DNA of 22,622 bases from Glo-17 sp964549735 (GTDB taxonomy: Bacteria > Krumholzibacteriota > Krumholzibacteriia > LZORAL124-64-63), in contig CAZJWO010000058.1 in assembly GCA_964549735.1 (NCBI GenBank), forward strand, positions 1-22,622. Reading direction: 5' to 3'. The translations under genes and the position numbers were made by a program. How positions within the stretch are numbered: the stretch's first letter is position 1; every line of letters begins with the position of its first letter. Of the stretch, positions 13,130-21,773 are shown one piece after another. Below the pieces are notes generated by a model, which made no database searches, had not been told where the DNA came from, and was given only the letters and a program-made list of their open reading frames with translations.

Positions 13130-15808
13130 CTATCGCGAACTCGCCGGCGCCCGCAGCGGCAGTTCGAGGCGCTGCCGGCCGTCGTAGTGGCGGTAGGCGG
13201 CCGCCACGGCCGCCGCCGTGGGCACCATGCCCACCTCGCCCACGCCCTTGGCTCCGCGGGGCCCCAGCGGATCGGGCACCTCGATCACCGCGACGTCGAT
13301 GGGCGGCGTGCGATCCAGCGGCAGGAGGCCGAGGTCGGCGAGCCTGGCCGGCGGTGGGCCGCTCGCTTTCTGGGGCAGGCTCTCGCTCAGCGCGTAGCCC
13401 AGGCCCATGTGGACCGAGCCCTGGATCTGGCCCCGCAGGAGCGGCGGATTGATCGCGCGGCCGACGTCGTGCGCGGCGATCACGCGCGCGATCTCGCCGC
13501 GGTCGTCGAGCACGACGAGCTGCGCGGCGTAGCTGTACGAGTAGTGCGTGACGACCTCGCCCGGCGCGCCCGGCGCGGTCGAGCGGTCGAAGCTCCAGCG
13601 CCCGCGGTACCGCCGTCCGACCAACGGGGCCAGGTCGGCCCCGCCGCCGCCGCCGTTCGCGCCAGGTCCGCCGGCATCCGCTCTGGCGGCCGCGAGGTCG
13701 CGCCGCTGGTCGGCCGCGGCCACCAGCAGCGCGTTGCCGACGAGCGAGGTCCCGCGGCTCGAGGTCGTCATACCGGCCTCGGCTTCGTCGGTCGTGCAGA
13801 CCACGACGTCCATGCGCGCGGGGTCGAGGCCCGTCGCCTCGGCCAGGATCTGCTGCGCGACGGTGTGCACGCCCTGGCCCATCTCGGACCAGCCGTGCCG
13901 GACGATGACCCGGTCCGCGGCGGCGATCTCGACCTCGACCTCGCACCAGTCGGCCATGCCGTTGCCGATGCCGCAGTTCTTCAAGCCGCAGGCCAGGCCG
14001 CACCATCGCGCCTGGTCGTACGCGTCCTTGATCGCGAGCAGGCACTGTCGCACGCCCACGCCGGCGTGCAGCACCTGGCCGGTCGCCGTCAGGCGGCCGT
14101 CGTCGAGGGCGTTGTCGTAACGCAGCTGCCAGCGGTCGAAGCCGCCTTGCGCGCAGAGGTCGTCGAGGCAGCTCTCCAGGGCGAAGGTCGCCTGCGGGAC
14201 GCCGAAGCCGCGCATGGCGCCGCACGGCAGGTTGTTCGTATAGACTGCCTGGGCGACGACATCGACGCACGGCACGTGGTAGGCGCCGGTCGCGTGGCCC
14301 GCGGCGCGCTCGAGCACCTTGCCGCCGACCGACGCGTAGGCGCCGGTGTCGCCGAGGATGCGCGCCCGCACGGCCGTCAGCTTGCCCGCGCGATCGCAGC
14401 CGACCGTGTACTCGAGTCGCATGGGGTGGCGTTTGGGATGCAGGCGGAGCGACTCGGCGCGGTCCAGCTTGATCTTCACCGCGCGGCGCAGCAGGTGCGC
14501 GGCCAGCGCGGCGTGGCCCTGGACCGAGAGGTCCTCCTTGCCGCCGAAGGCGCCGCCGGCGGCGACCTGGGTGACCTTGACGCGCGCGGCGGGCAGGGCG
14601 AGCAGCGAGGCGATCTGGCGGCGGTCGACGTAGACGCCCTGGCTGCTGGTGAACAGCTCGAGCCCGTCGCCGTCCCACGGCCGGGCCAGCGCCGCCTCGA
14701 CCTCCAGGAAGGCGTGCTCGATGCGTTGCGTGCGGAACGTGCCGCCGGCCACGTAGGCCGAGGACGCGAGCGCGGCCTCGACGTCGCCGCCGCGGCGCAC
14801 GACGCTCTCCTCGAGCAGGTTGCCGCCCTCGTGCAGGTGGACCTCGCTGCGCAGGGCGGCTTCGGGGTCGCTCAGGGGCTCGTACACCTCGTACTTCACC
14901 GCGATCGCGGCGGCGGCGTCGCGGGCCTGCTGGCGGGTCGCCGCGACGACGACGGCGAGCACGTCGCCCACGCAGCGGGTGATCTCGCCGGCGGCGACCA
15001 GCAGCGGCCAGTCGCGACGGATCAGCCCGGTGTGCCGGTCGCCGGGCACGTCGGCGGCCGTCAGCACGCGCACCACGCCGGGCATGGCGGACGCCTGTGC
15101 GACGTCGAGCGCGGCGACGCGCGCGCGCGCATGGTCGCTCAAGCGCAGCGCCCCGTGCAGAAGATCGCCCGCCGCGTCGCCGCCGCCGGCGCTGCCGGGC
15201 TCGAGGTCGGCCGCGCGCAGGTCGTCGACGAACGGATCCTCGCCGAGAGCCTTGCGCAGGGCCCGGTATTTGGGGTGATCGTGGCCTATCCCGTCCGCCG
15301 CAGCGGCGCCGGCGGACCGCGCGGCGGGCGCGCCTTCACGCAGCGCCCTGGCGCCGGCGAGCACCGCGTCGACGATCGCGTGGTAGCCGGTGCAGCGGCA
15401 GAGGTGGTGGCGCAGCGCGGACTCGACCTCGGCGCGGCTGGGGTCGGGATTCTCCTGCAGGAGCAGGGCCGTGCGCGCGAGGTAGCCGGGCGTGCAGAAG
15501 CCGCACTGCACGGCGCCGTGCCGCACGAACGCCGCGGCGAGGTGCTCGCGAACAGGCGCGGGCAATCCCGCCAGGGTCGTGACGCGCTTGCCGGCCAGCG
15601 TCTTCATGGCCGTGATGCAGGCCAGCTTCGCGCGCCCGTCGATCTCGACGGTGCAGGCGCGGCAGAACCCCTGGCCCGAACAGCCGTCCTTGGCGGTCGT
15701 GACGCCGCGCTCCTCGCGCAACCAGTCCAGCAGCGTGCGCCGAGGATCGCCGGCGTAGACGACCGGTTGGCCGTCGAGCGTGAACGTCAGCGGTTGCTTC
15801 GCGTTCAT
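13130..15808 (-). CDS. xdhD: XdhD/selenium-dependent xanthine dehydrogenase-type molybdenum hydroxylase (fused 2Fe-2S and Mo domains, no FAD domain)
   Basis: The 892-aa protein starts at ATG 15808, which overlaps the ammonia-lyase stop (ATGA) and has AAAGGA upstream. The N-terminal plant-type 2Fe-2S domain has Cys43, Cys49, Cys52 and Cys64, in C-x5-C-x2-C spacing rather than the usual C-x4-C-G-x-C. A second 2Fe-2S domain has Cys102-x2-Cys105 and Cys137-x-Cys139. The molybdopterin domains (about 180-892) show GGAFGGKE (418-425), AMRGFGVPQ (531-539) and the catalytic Glu858 in KGVGEVG. There is no FAD domain between them, as in the Se-dependent XDH subfamily, so electrons must leave through a partner; YgfK in the same operon is the natural candidate. 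Likely substrates are purines such as xanthine/uric acid-type rings, and the direction of reaction is not shown by sequence. A Gly/Ala-rich insert lies in the later part. Confidence 0.9.
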   Translation of the reverse strand: MNAKQPLTFTLDGQPVVYAGDPRRTLLDWLREERGVTTAKDGCSGQGFCRACTVEIDGRAKLACITAMKTLAGKRVTTLAGLPAPVREHLAAAFVRHGAVQCGFCTPGYLARTALLLQENPDPSRAEVESALRHHLCRCTGYHAIVDAVLAGARALREGAPAARSAGAAAADGIGHDHPKYRALRKALGEDPFVDDLRAADLEPGSAGGGDAAGDLLHGALRLSDHARARVAALDVAQASAMPGVVRVLTAADVPGDRHTGLIRRDWPLLVAAGEITRCVGDVLAVVVAATRQQARDAAAAIAVKYEVYEPLSDPEAALRSEVHLHEGGNLLEESVVRRGGDVEAALASSAYVAGGTFRTQRIEHAFLEVEAALARPWDGDGLELFTSSQGVYVDRRQIASLLALPAARVKVTQVAAGGAFGGKEDLSVQGHAALAAHLLRRAVKIKLDRAESLRLHPKRHPMRLEYTVGCDRAGKLTAVRARILGDTGAYASVGGKVLERAAGHATGAYHVPCVDVVAQAVYTNNLPCGAMRGFGVPQATFALESCLDDLCAQGGFDRWQLRYDNALDDGRLTATGQVLHAGVGVRQCLLAIKDAYDQARWCGLACGLKNCGIGNGMADWCEVEVEIAAADRVIVRHGWSEMGQGVHTVAQQILAEATGLDPARMDVVVCTTDEAEAGMTTSSRGTSLVGNALLVAAADQRRDLAAARADAGGPGANGGGGGADLAPLVGRRYRGRWSFDRSTAPGAPGEVVTHYSYSYAAQLVVLDDRGEIARVIAAHDVGRAINPPLLRGQIQGSVHMGLGYALSESLPQKASGPPPARLADLGLLPLDRTPPIDVAVIEVPDPLGPRGAKGVGEVGMVPTAAAVAAAYRHYDGRQRLELPLRAPASSR

Positions 15809-17028
15809 GCCGGGTCCTTTCCGTGGTCGCCGGCCACGATGCGCGCGTAGTTCTGCGGATCGGTCGCCCCCTCGGTGTTGATCACGAGCACCCGGCTGCC
15901 GGGACCGAGCCCGAGCGCCGCGCGCGCCGGGGCCAGCTCCTCGCAGCGGAGCAGCGCGAGCAGCCCCGCGAGGGTCGAGGCGCCCGATTCGCCCGCGGTG
16001 ATCCCGTGGCGATGGCACAGGCGCATGGCTGCCACGGCGTGCTCGTCCTCGATCGCCAGCAGCAGATCGGCCGCGTCGCGGACGATCGGCCAGGCCAGCA
16101 GCGACGGCATGCCGCAGCACAGGCCGACCATGATCGAACGCTGGTCGCCCGTCGCCGCGAGCGGCCGGCCCTCGCCATGCAAGATCGACTCGAGGAAGCA
16201 GGCGGACTCTTCGGGTTCGACGCAGACCAGCCGGGGCCGCGCCGCGCCGTACTGCAGGACGAGCGACGCCGCGCCGGCGGCCGCCAGTCCGCCCACGCCC
16301 GCCGGCAGCAAGGCCAGGTCGAAAGGCGGCGCGGTCGCGGCGTCGGGCGCGACGGCGGAAGCTGTCTGTTCGGCGATCTCCGCGAAGATCGTGCTGTATC
16401 CCGTCATGATGTGGCCGGGGATCTCCATGTTCCCCGGGTAGGCCGTATCGGCGACGACGGTCCAGCCGCGCGCGGCCGCGGTCTCGGCGCAGACCGTGAC
16501 GCAATCGTCGAAGGTGCCGGGCACGAGCTGGACGCTCGCTCCCTCGCGCTCGACGGCCGCGATGCGCGCCGCAGCGGCGTCGTCGGGCATGAAGATGACC
16601 GCGCGCTGTCCGAGCAGGCGCGCCGTCCAGGCCACGGCGCGGCCGTGGTTGCCGTCCGTGGCCGCGGCGAAGGTCAGCGCGCCGAGGCGCTCGCGCACGG
16701 CGGGATCGCGGAACGCGGCGGGGTCCAGCGCGTGGCCCGTCAGATCGCGCCAGCGGCGGCTGAGGACCTGGAACACGGCGTAGCTGGCGCCGAGCCCCTT
16801 GAATGCGTCGATGCCGAAGCGACCGGCTTCGTCCTTGACCAGAACGGCGCCCAGGCCGAGTTCGCGCGCGAGTCGCGGGCAGTCGCGCAGCGGCGTCGGC
16901 GCGTACCCCGGCAGCGAGCGGTGCAGCGGCAGCTGCGCGCGCGCGCCGATCGCGCGCACGAACGCCAGCTCCGGCGCGCTCCAGTCGGGCACCTCGCGGC
17001 GGAACGGATTGAGGGAGTAGCGTGCCAT
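15805..17028 (-). CDS. ygeX: YgeX-type diaminopropionate ammonia-lyase
   Basis: The 407-aa fold type II PLP enzyme would convert 2,3-diaminopropionate to pyruvate and two ammonia. The start is ATG 17028, one base after the YgfK stop, with GAAGG seven bases upstream; an open extension to 17082 lies inside ygfK and is not needed. Lys77 in FGIDAFKGLG is at the same position as the PLP lysine of E. coli YgeX. ATDGNHG holds Asp125, the counterpart of the catalytic Asp120. ADTAYPG holds Asp194, the same 69-residue offset as E. coli Asp189. The phosphate loop is PAGVGGL (242-248). Retention of both catalytic Asp residues supports activity on diaminopropionate rather than on serine or threonine alone. 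It overlaps the downstream molybdenum hydroxylase by 4 bp. Confidence 0.93.
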   Translation of the reverse strand: MARYSLNPFRREVPDWSAPELAFVRAIGARAQLPLHRSLPGYAPTPLRDCPRLARELGLGAVLVKDEAGRFGIDAFKGLGASYAVFQVLSRRWRDLTGHALDPAAFRDPAVRERLGALTFAAATDGNHGRAVAWTARLLGQRAVIFMPDDAAAARIAAVEREGASVQLVPGTFDDCVTVCAETAAARGWTVVADTAYPGNMEIPGHIMTGYSTIFAEIAEQTASAVAPDAATAPPFDLALLPAGVGGLAAAGAASLVLQYGAARPRLVCVEPEESACFLESILHGEGRPLAATGDQRSIMVGLCCGMPSLLAWPIVRDAADLLLAIEDEHAVAAMRLCHRHGITAGESGASTLAGLLALLRCEELAPARAALGLGPGSRVLVINTEGATDPQNYARIVAGDHGKDPA

Positions 17029-17029
17029 A

Positions 17030-20000
17030 TCAGGCCTTCTCGTCCGTGTGCTCTCCGCCGAGGGGATGCCCAGCCAGTCCATCGAGCAGCACGGCCATGT
17101 GCGCCGCCTCGCGCAGGTCGATCTCCCAGGGTCCGGGCAAGCGGCAGATCGCGCGGCAGACGGCGAAGCTGGCGGCGTCCAGCTCGACGCGCGCCTCGGC
17201 GGTCTCGTACTCGTACGTGTCGCCGCGCCTGGTCAAACGTGCGCGCTGCGCGCCGTGGCGCCACTCGATGGTGGCCGTCGCGTCCTGCCGGGTCAAGCGG
17301 TACAGGGCTTCTTGCGGCGGCGGGTCCGCGGGCCAGGCGAGCACGAACCGCGGCTTGTCGCGGTACGGCGCGCCGGCCGTCGGGCAGAAGGTCGCGCAAT
17401 TGCCGCACGCGTTGCAGAAGTCGACCACGTTGAGCGTCTGGCGCCGTTGCGCGACGACGAACACGCCGTCGGCGACGAGCGCGAGCGGCGACTGGTCGCC
17501 GCCAGCGGCGCCCGCTTCGGCCGCGGGATCGAGGCAGTCCGGCGGCCGCGCGGCGGCGGTCGCCGCGAGGCGCACGAGCGGCCAGCGCACCGGGCGCGCG
17601 TCGTAGGCGAGATTGGCGCGATTGGGGCAGACCGAGACGCAGACGTCGCAACGGACGCTGCAGTCGAGGCAGCGCGTGGCCTCGGCGCGGGCCTCGGCGC
17701 GCGAGAGCTGCCCGATCACGAGATCGAAGTCGCCCGGACCGCAGGACGTGCGCACCGGGGGCAGCACCGGCGGCTGCAGGCGGGCGGCGCGGTCTTGCCA
17801 GGCCGGTGTGGGCAGTTCGCGCCCAGCGTCGGCCGCCGCGTCGGCGTCGCCCGCGTCGAAAAGACCGAGCGCGGCGAGCATCAGCCGGGCGGCGCGCCGC
17901 CCGTCGGCGATGGCCTCGATCAAGGTGGCCGCGCCGCGCCGCGCGTCGCCGCCGACCAGCACGCGCTCGAGGCGGGTCTGCAGATCGGGCGTGGCGCTCG
18001 CCGCGGCGCCGGCCACGAGGTCGGCGGCCGTCAGCACGTCGCCGGCCAGCCGCTGCCCGACCGCGGGGATGATCGCATCGAAGACGAACTCGGACGGCGT
18101 ACCGGGCACCGGCTCGGGCCGCGGCCGCCCCGACGCGTCGGGTGCGCCCAGCTGCATGCGCCGGCAGGACAGCGCCAGCCGGCCGTCGGTCTGCCGCGCG
18201 ATCGCGACGGGAGCGAAGAGCTCGTGGATGACCACGCCCTCGGACTGGATGGCGTGCAGTTCCTCGCGAGCGGCGGGCATCTCGGCCAGCGTGCGGCGGT
18301 AGAACAGGTGCACCCGGCCGCCGGGCGCGACGAGACGCAGAGCGGTGCGGGCGGCGTCCATCGCGGTGTTGCCGCCGCCGATCACCGCGGCGGCGGCGCC
18401 CAGCGCCGGCGGCGCACCGCGTCGCGCCGCCGCCAGGAAACGCAGGGCCGGCCAGACTCCAGCGAGGTCCTCGCCCGGGATGCCCAGCGCGCGATCGGCC
18501 TGCGCGCCGATGCCCAGAAAGACCGCGTCGTGCTCGCGGCGCAGGACGTCGAGGCGGGCGCGGTCGATCGATTCGCCGGTGCGGATCTCGACGCCGAGGG
18601 CGGCGAGCCGGCCCAGGTCGCGCTGGAAGTCCACGTCGCGCAGGCGGAAGAGCGGGATCGCGTCCGTGACCATGCCGCCGGGGAAGTCCTTCGCCTCGTA
18701 GACCGTGGCCTGCACGCCCGCGAGCGTCAGGTACCAGGCGCACGACAGGCCCGCGGGGCCCGCCCCGACGATCGCCGCGCGCTTGCCGGTCGGCGCGGCG
18801 GGCTGCGGCAGCGGCGGTTCCGTTGCTTGCTGGGCGAGCGTGCGCTTGACGTCGCGGATGCGCACGGGCGCCTCGTAGTTCACGCGCGTGCAGCGCGGCT
18901 GGCACGGATGGTCGCAGACCATGCCCGTGACCGTGGGGAACGGATTGTCGCGCAAGACCACCGCCAAGGCCTCGGTGAACGCGCCGCGCGCGGTGTGCGA
19001 CATATACGCCGGCACATCCTGTCCCGCGGGGCAGGTGTCCTGGCAGGGCGCGCCGATGCAATCGAAGAGTCCGAGGGCGCGCGACGTCTTGACGCAGCGG
19101 TCCGGGAACGTCGCCTTGCGGTAGGCGGGAAACGCCGCCACCGCCGCGGCGTACGCGCGCAGATTGGCCAGGGCGGCCGCCGCCGGCGCGCGGCCCTGGC
19201 CCGCGGCGTGCTGCACGAAGGCGTCGAGATCGCGCGCGCCGGCCTGGTCCATCGCCGCCTGCAGTTCGTCGAGGTACTGGTGAAGGCGCTGGTAGCCGCC
19301 GGGACGCAGCAGGTCGGAGCAGACGGTGGCCGGACCGAGCCCGCACGCGATCACGCGGGCGAAGTTGCGCGCGTCGACGCCGCCCGCGAACGAGATGTCC
19401 AGCTCGCCGTCGAACGCGGTCTGCAGGTCGGCGGCCAGCTGCACCGCGAGCGGGTGCAGCGCGCGCCCGCTCAGGTAGATCATCGCCTCGGACGCCGGCA
19501 GCACGCCGCGCGTGTTGCGGCAGGCGAGCGTGTTCGTCAGCTTGACCCCGAAGCCTAGGCCGCGCCGCGCGGCTTCGTCGCGCAGGGCGCGGATGAGGTC
19601 CACGGCCGCGTCCCAGGCGAGGTCGTTCGTGAACGCGGAATCGGGCACCTCGATGCGGTAGCCGAGCGTCTCGTTCAGCAGTTCGCGCACGGTCGCCGGA
19701 CCGAGCAGGGTCGGGTTCAGCTTGATCGACGTGTGCAGGCCGCGCTCGCCGAGCAGGAAGCGCCCGATGCGTTCGATCTCCGCGGGCGGACAGCCGTGCA
19801 TGGTCGAGAGCGTGACGCTGTCGCAGAGGCGGTCCGGCGCGAAGATCGCCTCGGCGCGCGGGTACACGGCGCGCGCGGCGTGCAGGCGGCGGGCCAGCTC
19901 ATCGCCCGGCGCGGCGAGGCGATCGAGGCAGCGCTGCATCCTGGCGCCGCGGATGCCCGCGAGGTCGTAGCCGACGCTCAGGTCCATGGCGAAACCCGGG

Positions 20001-20470
20001 TCGGCGCCGCTCTCGGCGGCGTCGGGGCGGCCGCCGGCCGCGGCCGCCGCCGCGAGGGCCCGGTGCCGCAGCACGCTGATCGCCGTCCAGGCGTCGAGGT
20101 ACTGGTCGGCGCTCCGGTCGAGCGGCAGCTCCTGCGACCATTCGCAGTTGTAGCCCTCGTCGGCCATGTCGATGCACGGTCGCGCGACCTCGAGGTCGTC
20201 GCGCGCCTGGATCGTCTTGAGCTCGAGGTAGCGGGCGCCGCAGAGCCACGCGGCCACGAGGTTGGGCGCGAGCTGGCTGTGCGGACCGGCGGCGACGCCG
20301 AGCGGGCTCTCGAGCCGGCGGCCGCGGCGCGCGAGCGCGTAAGGCCGCCCGCGCAGATCGCAGCGGAAGAGGTCCTCATGCAGGCCGAAGACCGTGCCTT
20401 GCCGGGCGCGTTCGCGCTGGATCCAGTCGAGCAGGCGCAGCAGGGACAGCGGACGCATCGCGGCGCTCAT
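17030..20470 (-). CDS. ygfK: YgfK-like iron-sulfur flavoprotein (annotated in the family as putative selenate reductase subunit)
   Basis: The protein is 1146 aa against about 1030 in E. coli YgfK. Residues about 1-420 form a dihydroorotate-dehydrogenase-like barrel (AAGPHSQLAPN, ELKTIQARD, STMHGCPP at 222-229, IKLNPTLLG, GFGVKLTNT, LLRPGGYQRL), matching E. coli YgfK block by block. Residues about 470-890 are a GltD-like unit: Fe-S cysteines 471-527 (APCQDTCP, CDHPCQPRC), an FAD GAGPAG motif at 569-574 and an NAD(P)H-type IGGGNTAMD at 697-705. Two 4Fe-4S ferredoxin motifs follow (Cys934 to Cys948; Cys1019, 1022, 1025, 1029). About 65 residues separate the two motifs, well over the E. coli spacing. 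It should shuttle electrons between NAD(P)H and the molybdenum hydroxylase or reduce a ring substrate directly; selenate reduction is only a name. The M-x3-M-R-P start matches E. coli. Confidence 0.93.
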   Translation of the reverse strand: MSAAMRPLSLLRLLDWIQRERARQGTVFGLHEDLFRCDLRGRPYALARRGRRLESPLGVAAGPHSQLAPNLVAAWLCGARYLELKTIQARDDLEVARPCIDMADEGYNCEWSQELPLDRSADQYLDAWTAISVLRHRALAAAAAAGGRPDAAESGADPGFAMDLSVGYDLAGIRGARMQRCLDRLAAPGDELARRLHAARAVYPRAEAIFAPDRLCDSVTLSTMHGCPPAEIERIGRFLLGERGLHTSIKLNPTLLGPATVRELLNETLGYRIEVPDSAFTNDLAWDAAVDLIRALRDEAARRGLGFGVKLTNTLACRNTRGVLPASEAMIYLSGRALHPLAVQLAADLQTAFDGELDISFAGGVDARNFARVIACGLGPATVCSDLLRPGGYQRLHQYLDELQAAMDQAGARDLDAFVQHAAGQGRAPAAAALANLRAYAAAVAAFPAYRKATFPDRCVKTSRALGLFDCIGAPCQDTCPAGQDVPAYMSHTARGAFTEALAVVLRDNPFPTVTGMVCDHPCQPRCTRVNYEAPVRIRDVKRTLAQQATEPPLPQPAAPTGKRAAIVGAGPAGLSCAWYLTLAGVQATVYEAKDFPGGMVTDAIPLFRLRDVDFQRDLGRLAALGVEIRTGESIDRARLDVLRREHDAVFLGIGAQADRALGIPGEDLAGVWPALRFLAAARRGAPPALGAAAAVIGGGNTAMDAARTALRLVAPGGRVHLFYRRTLAEMPAAREELHAIQSEGVVIHELFAPVAIARQTDGRLALSCRRMQLGAPDASGRPRPEPVPGTPSEFVFDAIIPAVGQRLAGDVLTAADLVAGAAASATPDLQTRLERVLVGGDARRGAATLIEAIADGRRAARLMLAALGLFDAGDADAAADAGRELPTPAWQDRAARLQPPVLPPVRTSCGPGDFDLVIGQLSRAEARAEATRCLDCSVRCDVCVSVCPNRANLAYDARPVRWPLVRLAATAAARPPDCLDPAAEAGAAGGDQSPLALVADGVFVVAQRRQTLNVVDFCNACGNCATFCPTAGAPYRDKPRFVLAWPADPPPQEALYRLTRQDATATIEWRHGAQRARLTRRGDTYEYETAEARVELDAASFAVCRAICRLPGPWEIDLREAAHMAVLLDGLAGHPLGGEHTDEKA

Positions 20471-20474
20471 GGCG

Positions 20475-21701
20475 TCAGCCCGCCGCGCGCGGCGCGGCCC
20501 GCGCGCGCAGACCGCGCAAGACGCCGGCCGGGTCGGCGAACCGGCTGCCGAGGATCATCGCCGCGATCACGTACGGCTTGTACCCGGCCTGCCGGTACAG
20601 GGGCGCCCGGTACTGTTCGAACACGTCGGCGGCGACCTCGCCCAACCGGCACGAGACGTCCGTGATGTCGGCCGGCAGGCAGTGCAGGTAGAGCGCCTTG
20701 CCGTCGCGGGTGCGGTCCATCAGGCTGCGGTCGCAGGTCCAGGCCGCGTGCTCGGCGTTCTGCGCGAGGCCTTCGCGTTCGAGCTCGACGAGGCCGCTCT
20801 GGTCGCGGGCGCGCAGCAACTCGGTGCGCTGCTCCATGATGCGGTAGGGCGCCCAGCTCTTGGGATAGACGATGTCGGCGCCCTGGAACGCTTCGGCCAT
20901 GTCGTGCGTGCGCCGGAAGCTGCCGCCGCTCGCCTTGGCGTGCCGCTCGGCCTGCTCGAGCGTGCCGGGCACGAGGTCGTAGCCCGGCGGGTGGGCCAGC
21001 ACGAGGTCGACGCCCAGGCGGGACATCAAGCCGAGGACGCCTTGCGGCACGGACAGCGGCTTGCCGTAGCTCGGCGAATACGCCCAGCTCATGACGAGCT
21101 TGCGGCCGCGCAGGTTCTCCAGGCCGCCGAATTCGTGCGCCAGGTGCTGCAGGTCGGACAGGCTCTGCGTCGGATGGTCGAGGTCGCACTGCAGGTTGAC
21201 CACCGCCGGCCGCCACGGCAGCACGCCCTCGCGGTGCGCCTGCTCCAGCGCTGCGGCGACCTCGGTCATGTAGGTGTGTCCCGCGCCGAGGTACATGTCG
21301 TCGCGGATGCCCACGGCTTCGCTGAGGAACGAGACCATGACCGCGGTCTCACGCACCGTCTCGCCGTGGGCGATCTGCGACTTGCCTTCGTCGAGGTCCT
21401 GCACCGCCAGGCCCAGCAGGTCGGCGGCCGAGGCGAAGGAGAAGCGCGTGCGGGTCGACTGGTCGCGGAACTGGCTGATCGCCAGGCCGGATGCGAAGCA
21501 GCGGGTGTCGACGTTGCGCAGGCGCAGCAGGCGCAGGGCCTCGGCGATGTCCAGCAGCGCGAGCAGGTCGTCCAGGCTCTTCTGCCAGGTCAGCAGCGTA
21601 TCGTTGCCGAAGAGACCGTGCTCGCGCGAGGCGAGTCGGGCCAGGACGCGGTCGAGTTCCTGCTCGAATGTCTTCGCAGACCTATTGTCGCCGGTGGTCA
21701 T
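20475..21701 (-). CDS. ygeW: YgeW-type knotted carbamoyltransferase
   Basis: The 408-aa member of the ornithine/aspartate carbamoyltransferase superfamily has the carbamoyl-phosphate loop RDQSTRTR (STRTR at 82-86), DHPTQ (175-179) and YLHCLPADI (338-346). It is longer than OTCase (about 330 aa), as YgeW proteins are, with an insertion around 202-222 (MSWAYSPSYGKPLSVPQG). Family members lack a settled substrate; in this context it would transfer or phosphorolyse a carbamoyl group on a ureido intermediate such as a ureidopropionate, giving carbamoyl phosphate (inferred). The ATG at 21701 has GAGG about ten bases upstream. It is the first gene of the tightly packed YgeW-YgfK-YgeX-XDH operon; the next start lies four bases after its stop. 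No clear promoter is visible in the 72 bp upstream. Confidence 0.92.
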   Translation of the reverse strand: MTTGDNRSAKTFEQELDRVLARLASREHGLFGNDTLLTWQKSLDDLLALLDIAEALRLLRLRNVDTRCFASGLAISQFRDQSTRTRFSFASAADLLGLAVQDLDEGKSQIAHGETVRETAVMVSFLSEAVGIRDDMYLGAGHTYMTEVAAALEQAHREGVLPWRPAVVNLQCDLDHPTQSLSDLQHLAHEFGGLENLRGRKLVMSWAYSPSYGKPLSVPQGVLGLMSRLGVDLVLAHPPGYDLVPGTLEQAERHAKASGGSFRRTHDMAEAFQGADIVYPKSWAPYRIMEQRTELLRARDQSGLVELEREGLAQNAEHAAWTCDRSLMDRTRDGKALYLHCLPADITDVSCRLGEVAADVFEQYRAPLYRQAGYKPYVIAAMILGSRFADPAGVLRGLRARAAPRAAG

Positions 21702-21773
21702 CGCGAGAAATCCTCGGGCTGGGGGTGTTCTGGGCTGTCCTCTCGGTGCTTGCGATCGCGTCGGCCACTGCCT

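Noticed and set aside
13091..15850. 919-codon plus-strand open frame opposite the molybdenum hydroxylase
   Set aside because: Pure shadow of a GC-rich gene: no domain is recognisable and the composition is typical of antisense frames. The minus strand shows all Fe-S and Mo motifs.
17029..17082. N-terminal extension of the ammonia-lyase to 17082
   Set aside because: It would overlap ygfK by over 50 bp. Starting at 17028 gives a good Shine-Dalgarno and puts the PLP lysine at 77, as in E. coli YgeX.
17048..19558. 836-codon plus-strand open frame opposite ygfK
   Set aside because: Antisense shadow with low-complexity translation; ygfK is matched along its whole length on the other strand.
17030..20470. 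Literal selenate reductase or glutamate synthase function for YgfK
   Set aside because: The GltD-like part is only one module, the glutamine amidotransferase and synthase domains are absent, and the purine-cluster context argues for a redox role there.
13130..21701. Selenocysteine codons in the cluster
   Set aside because: The reading frames are complete without internal TGA. Selenium in this hydroxylase type is a labile cofactor and not a selenocysteine residue.
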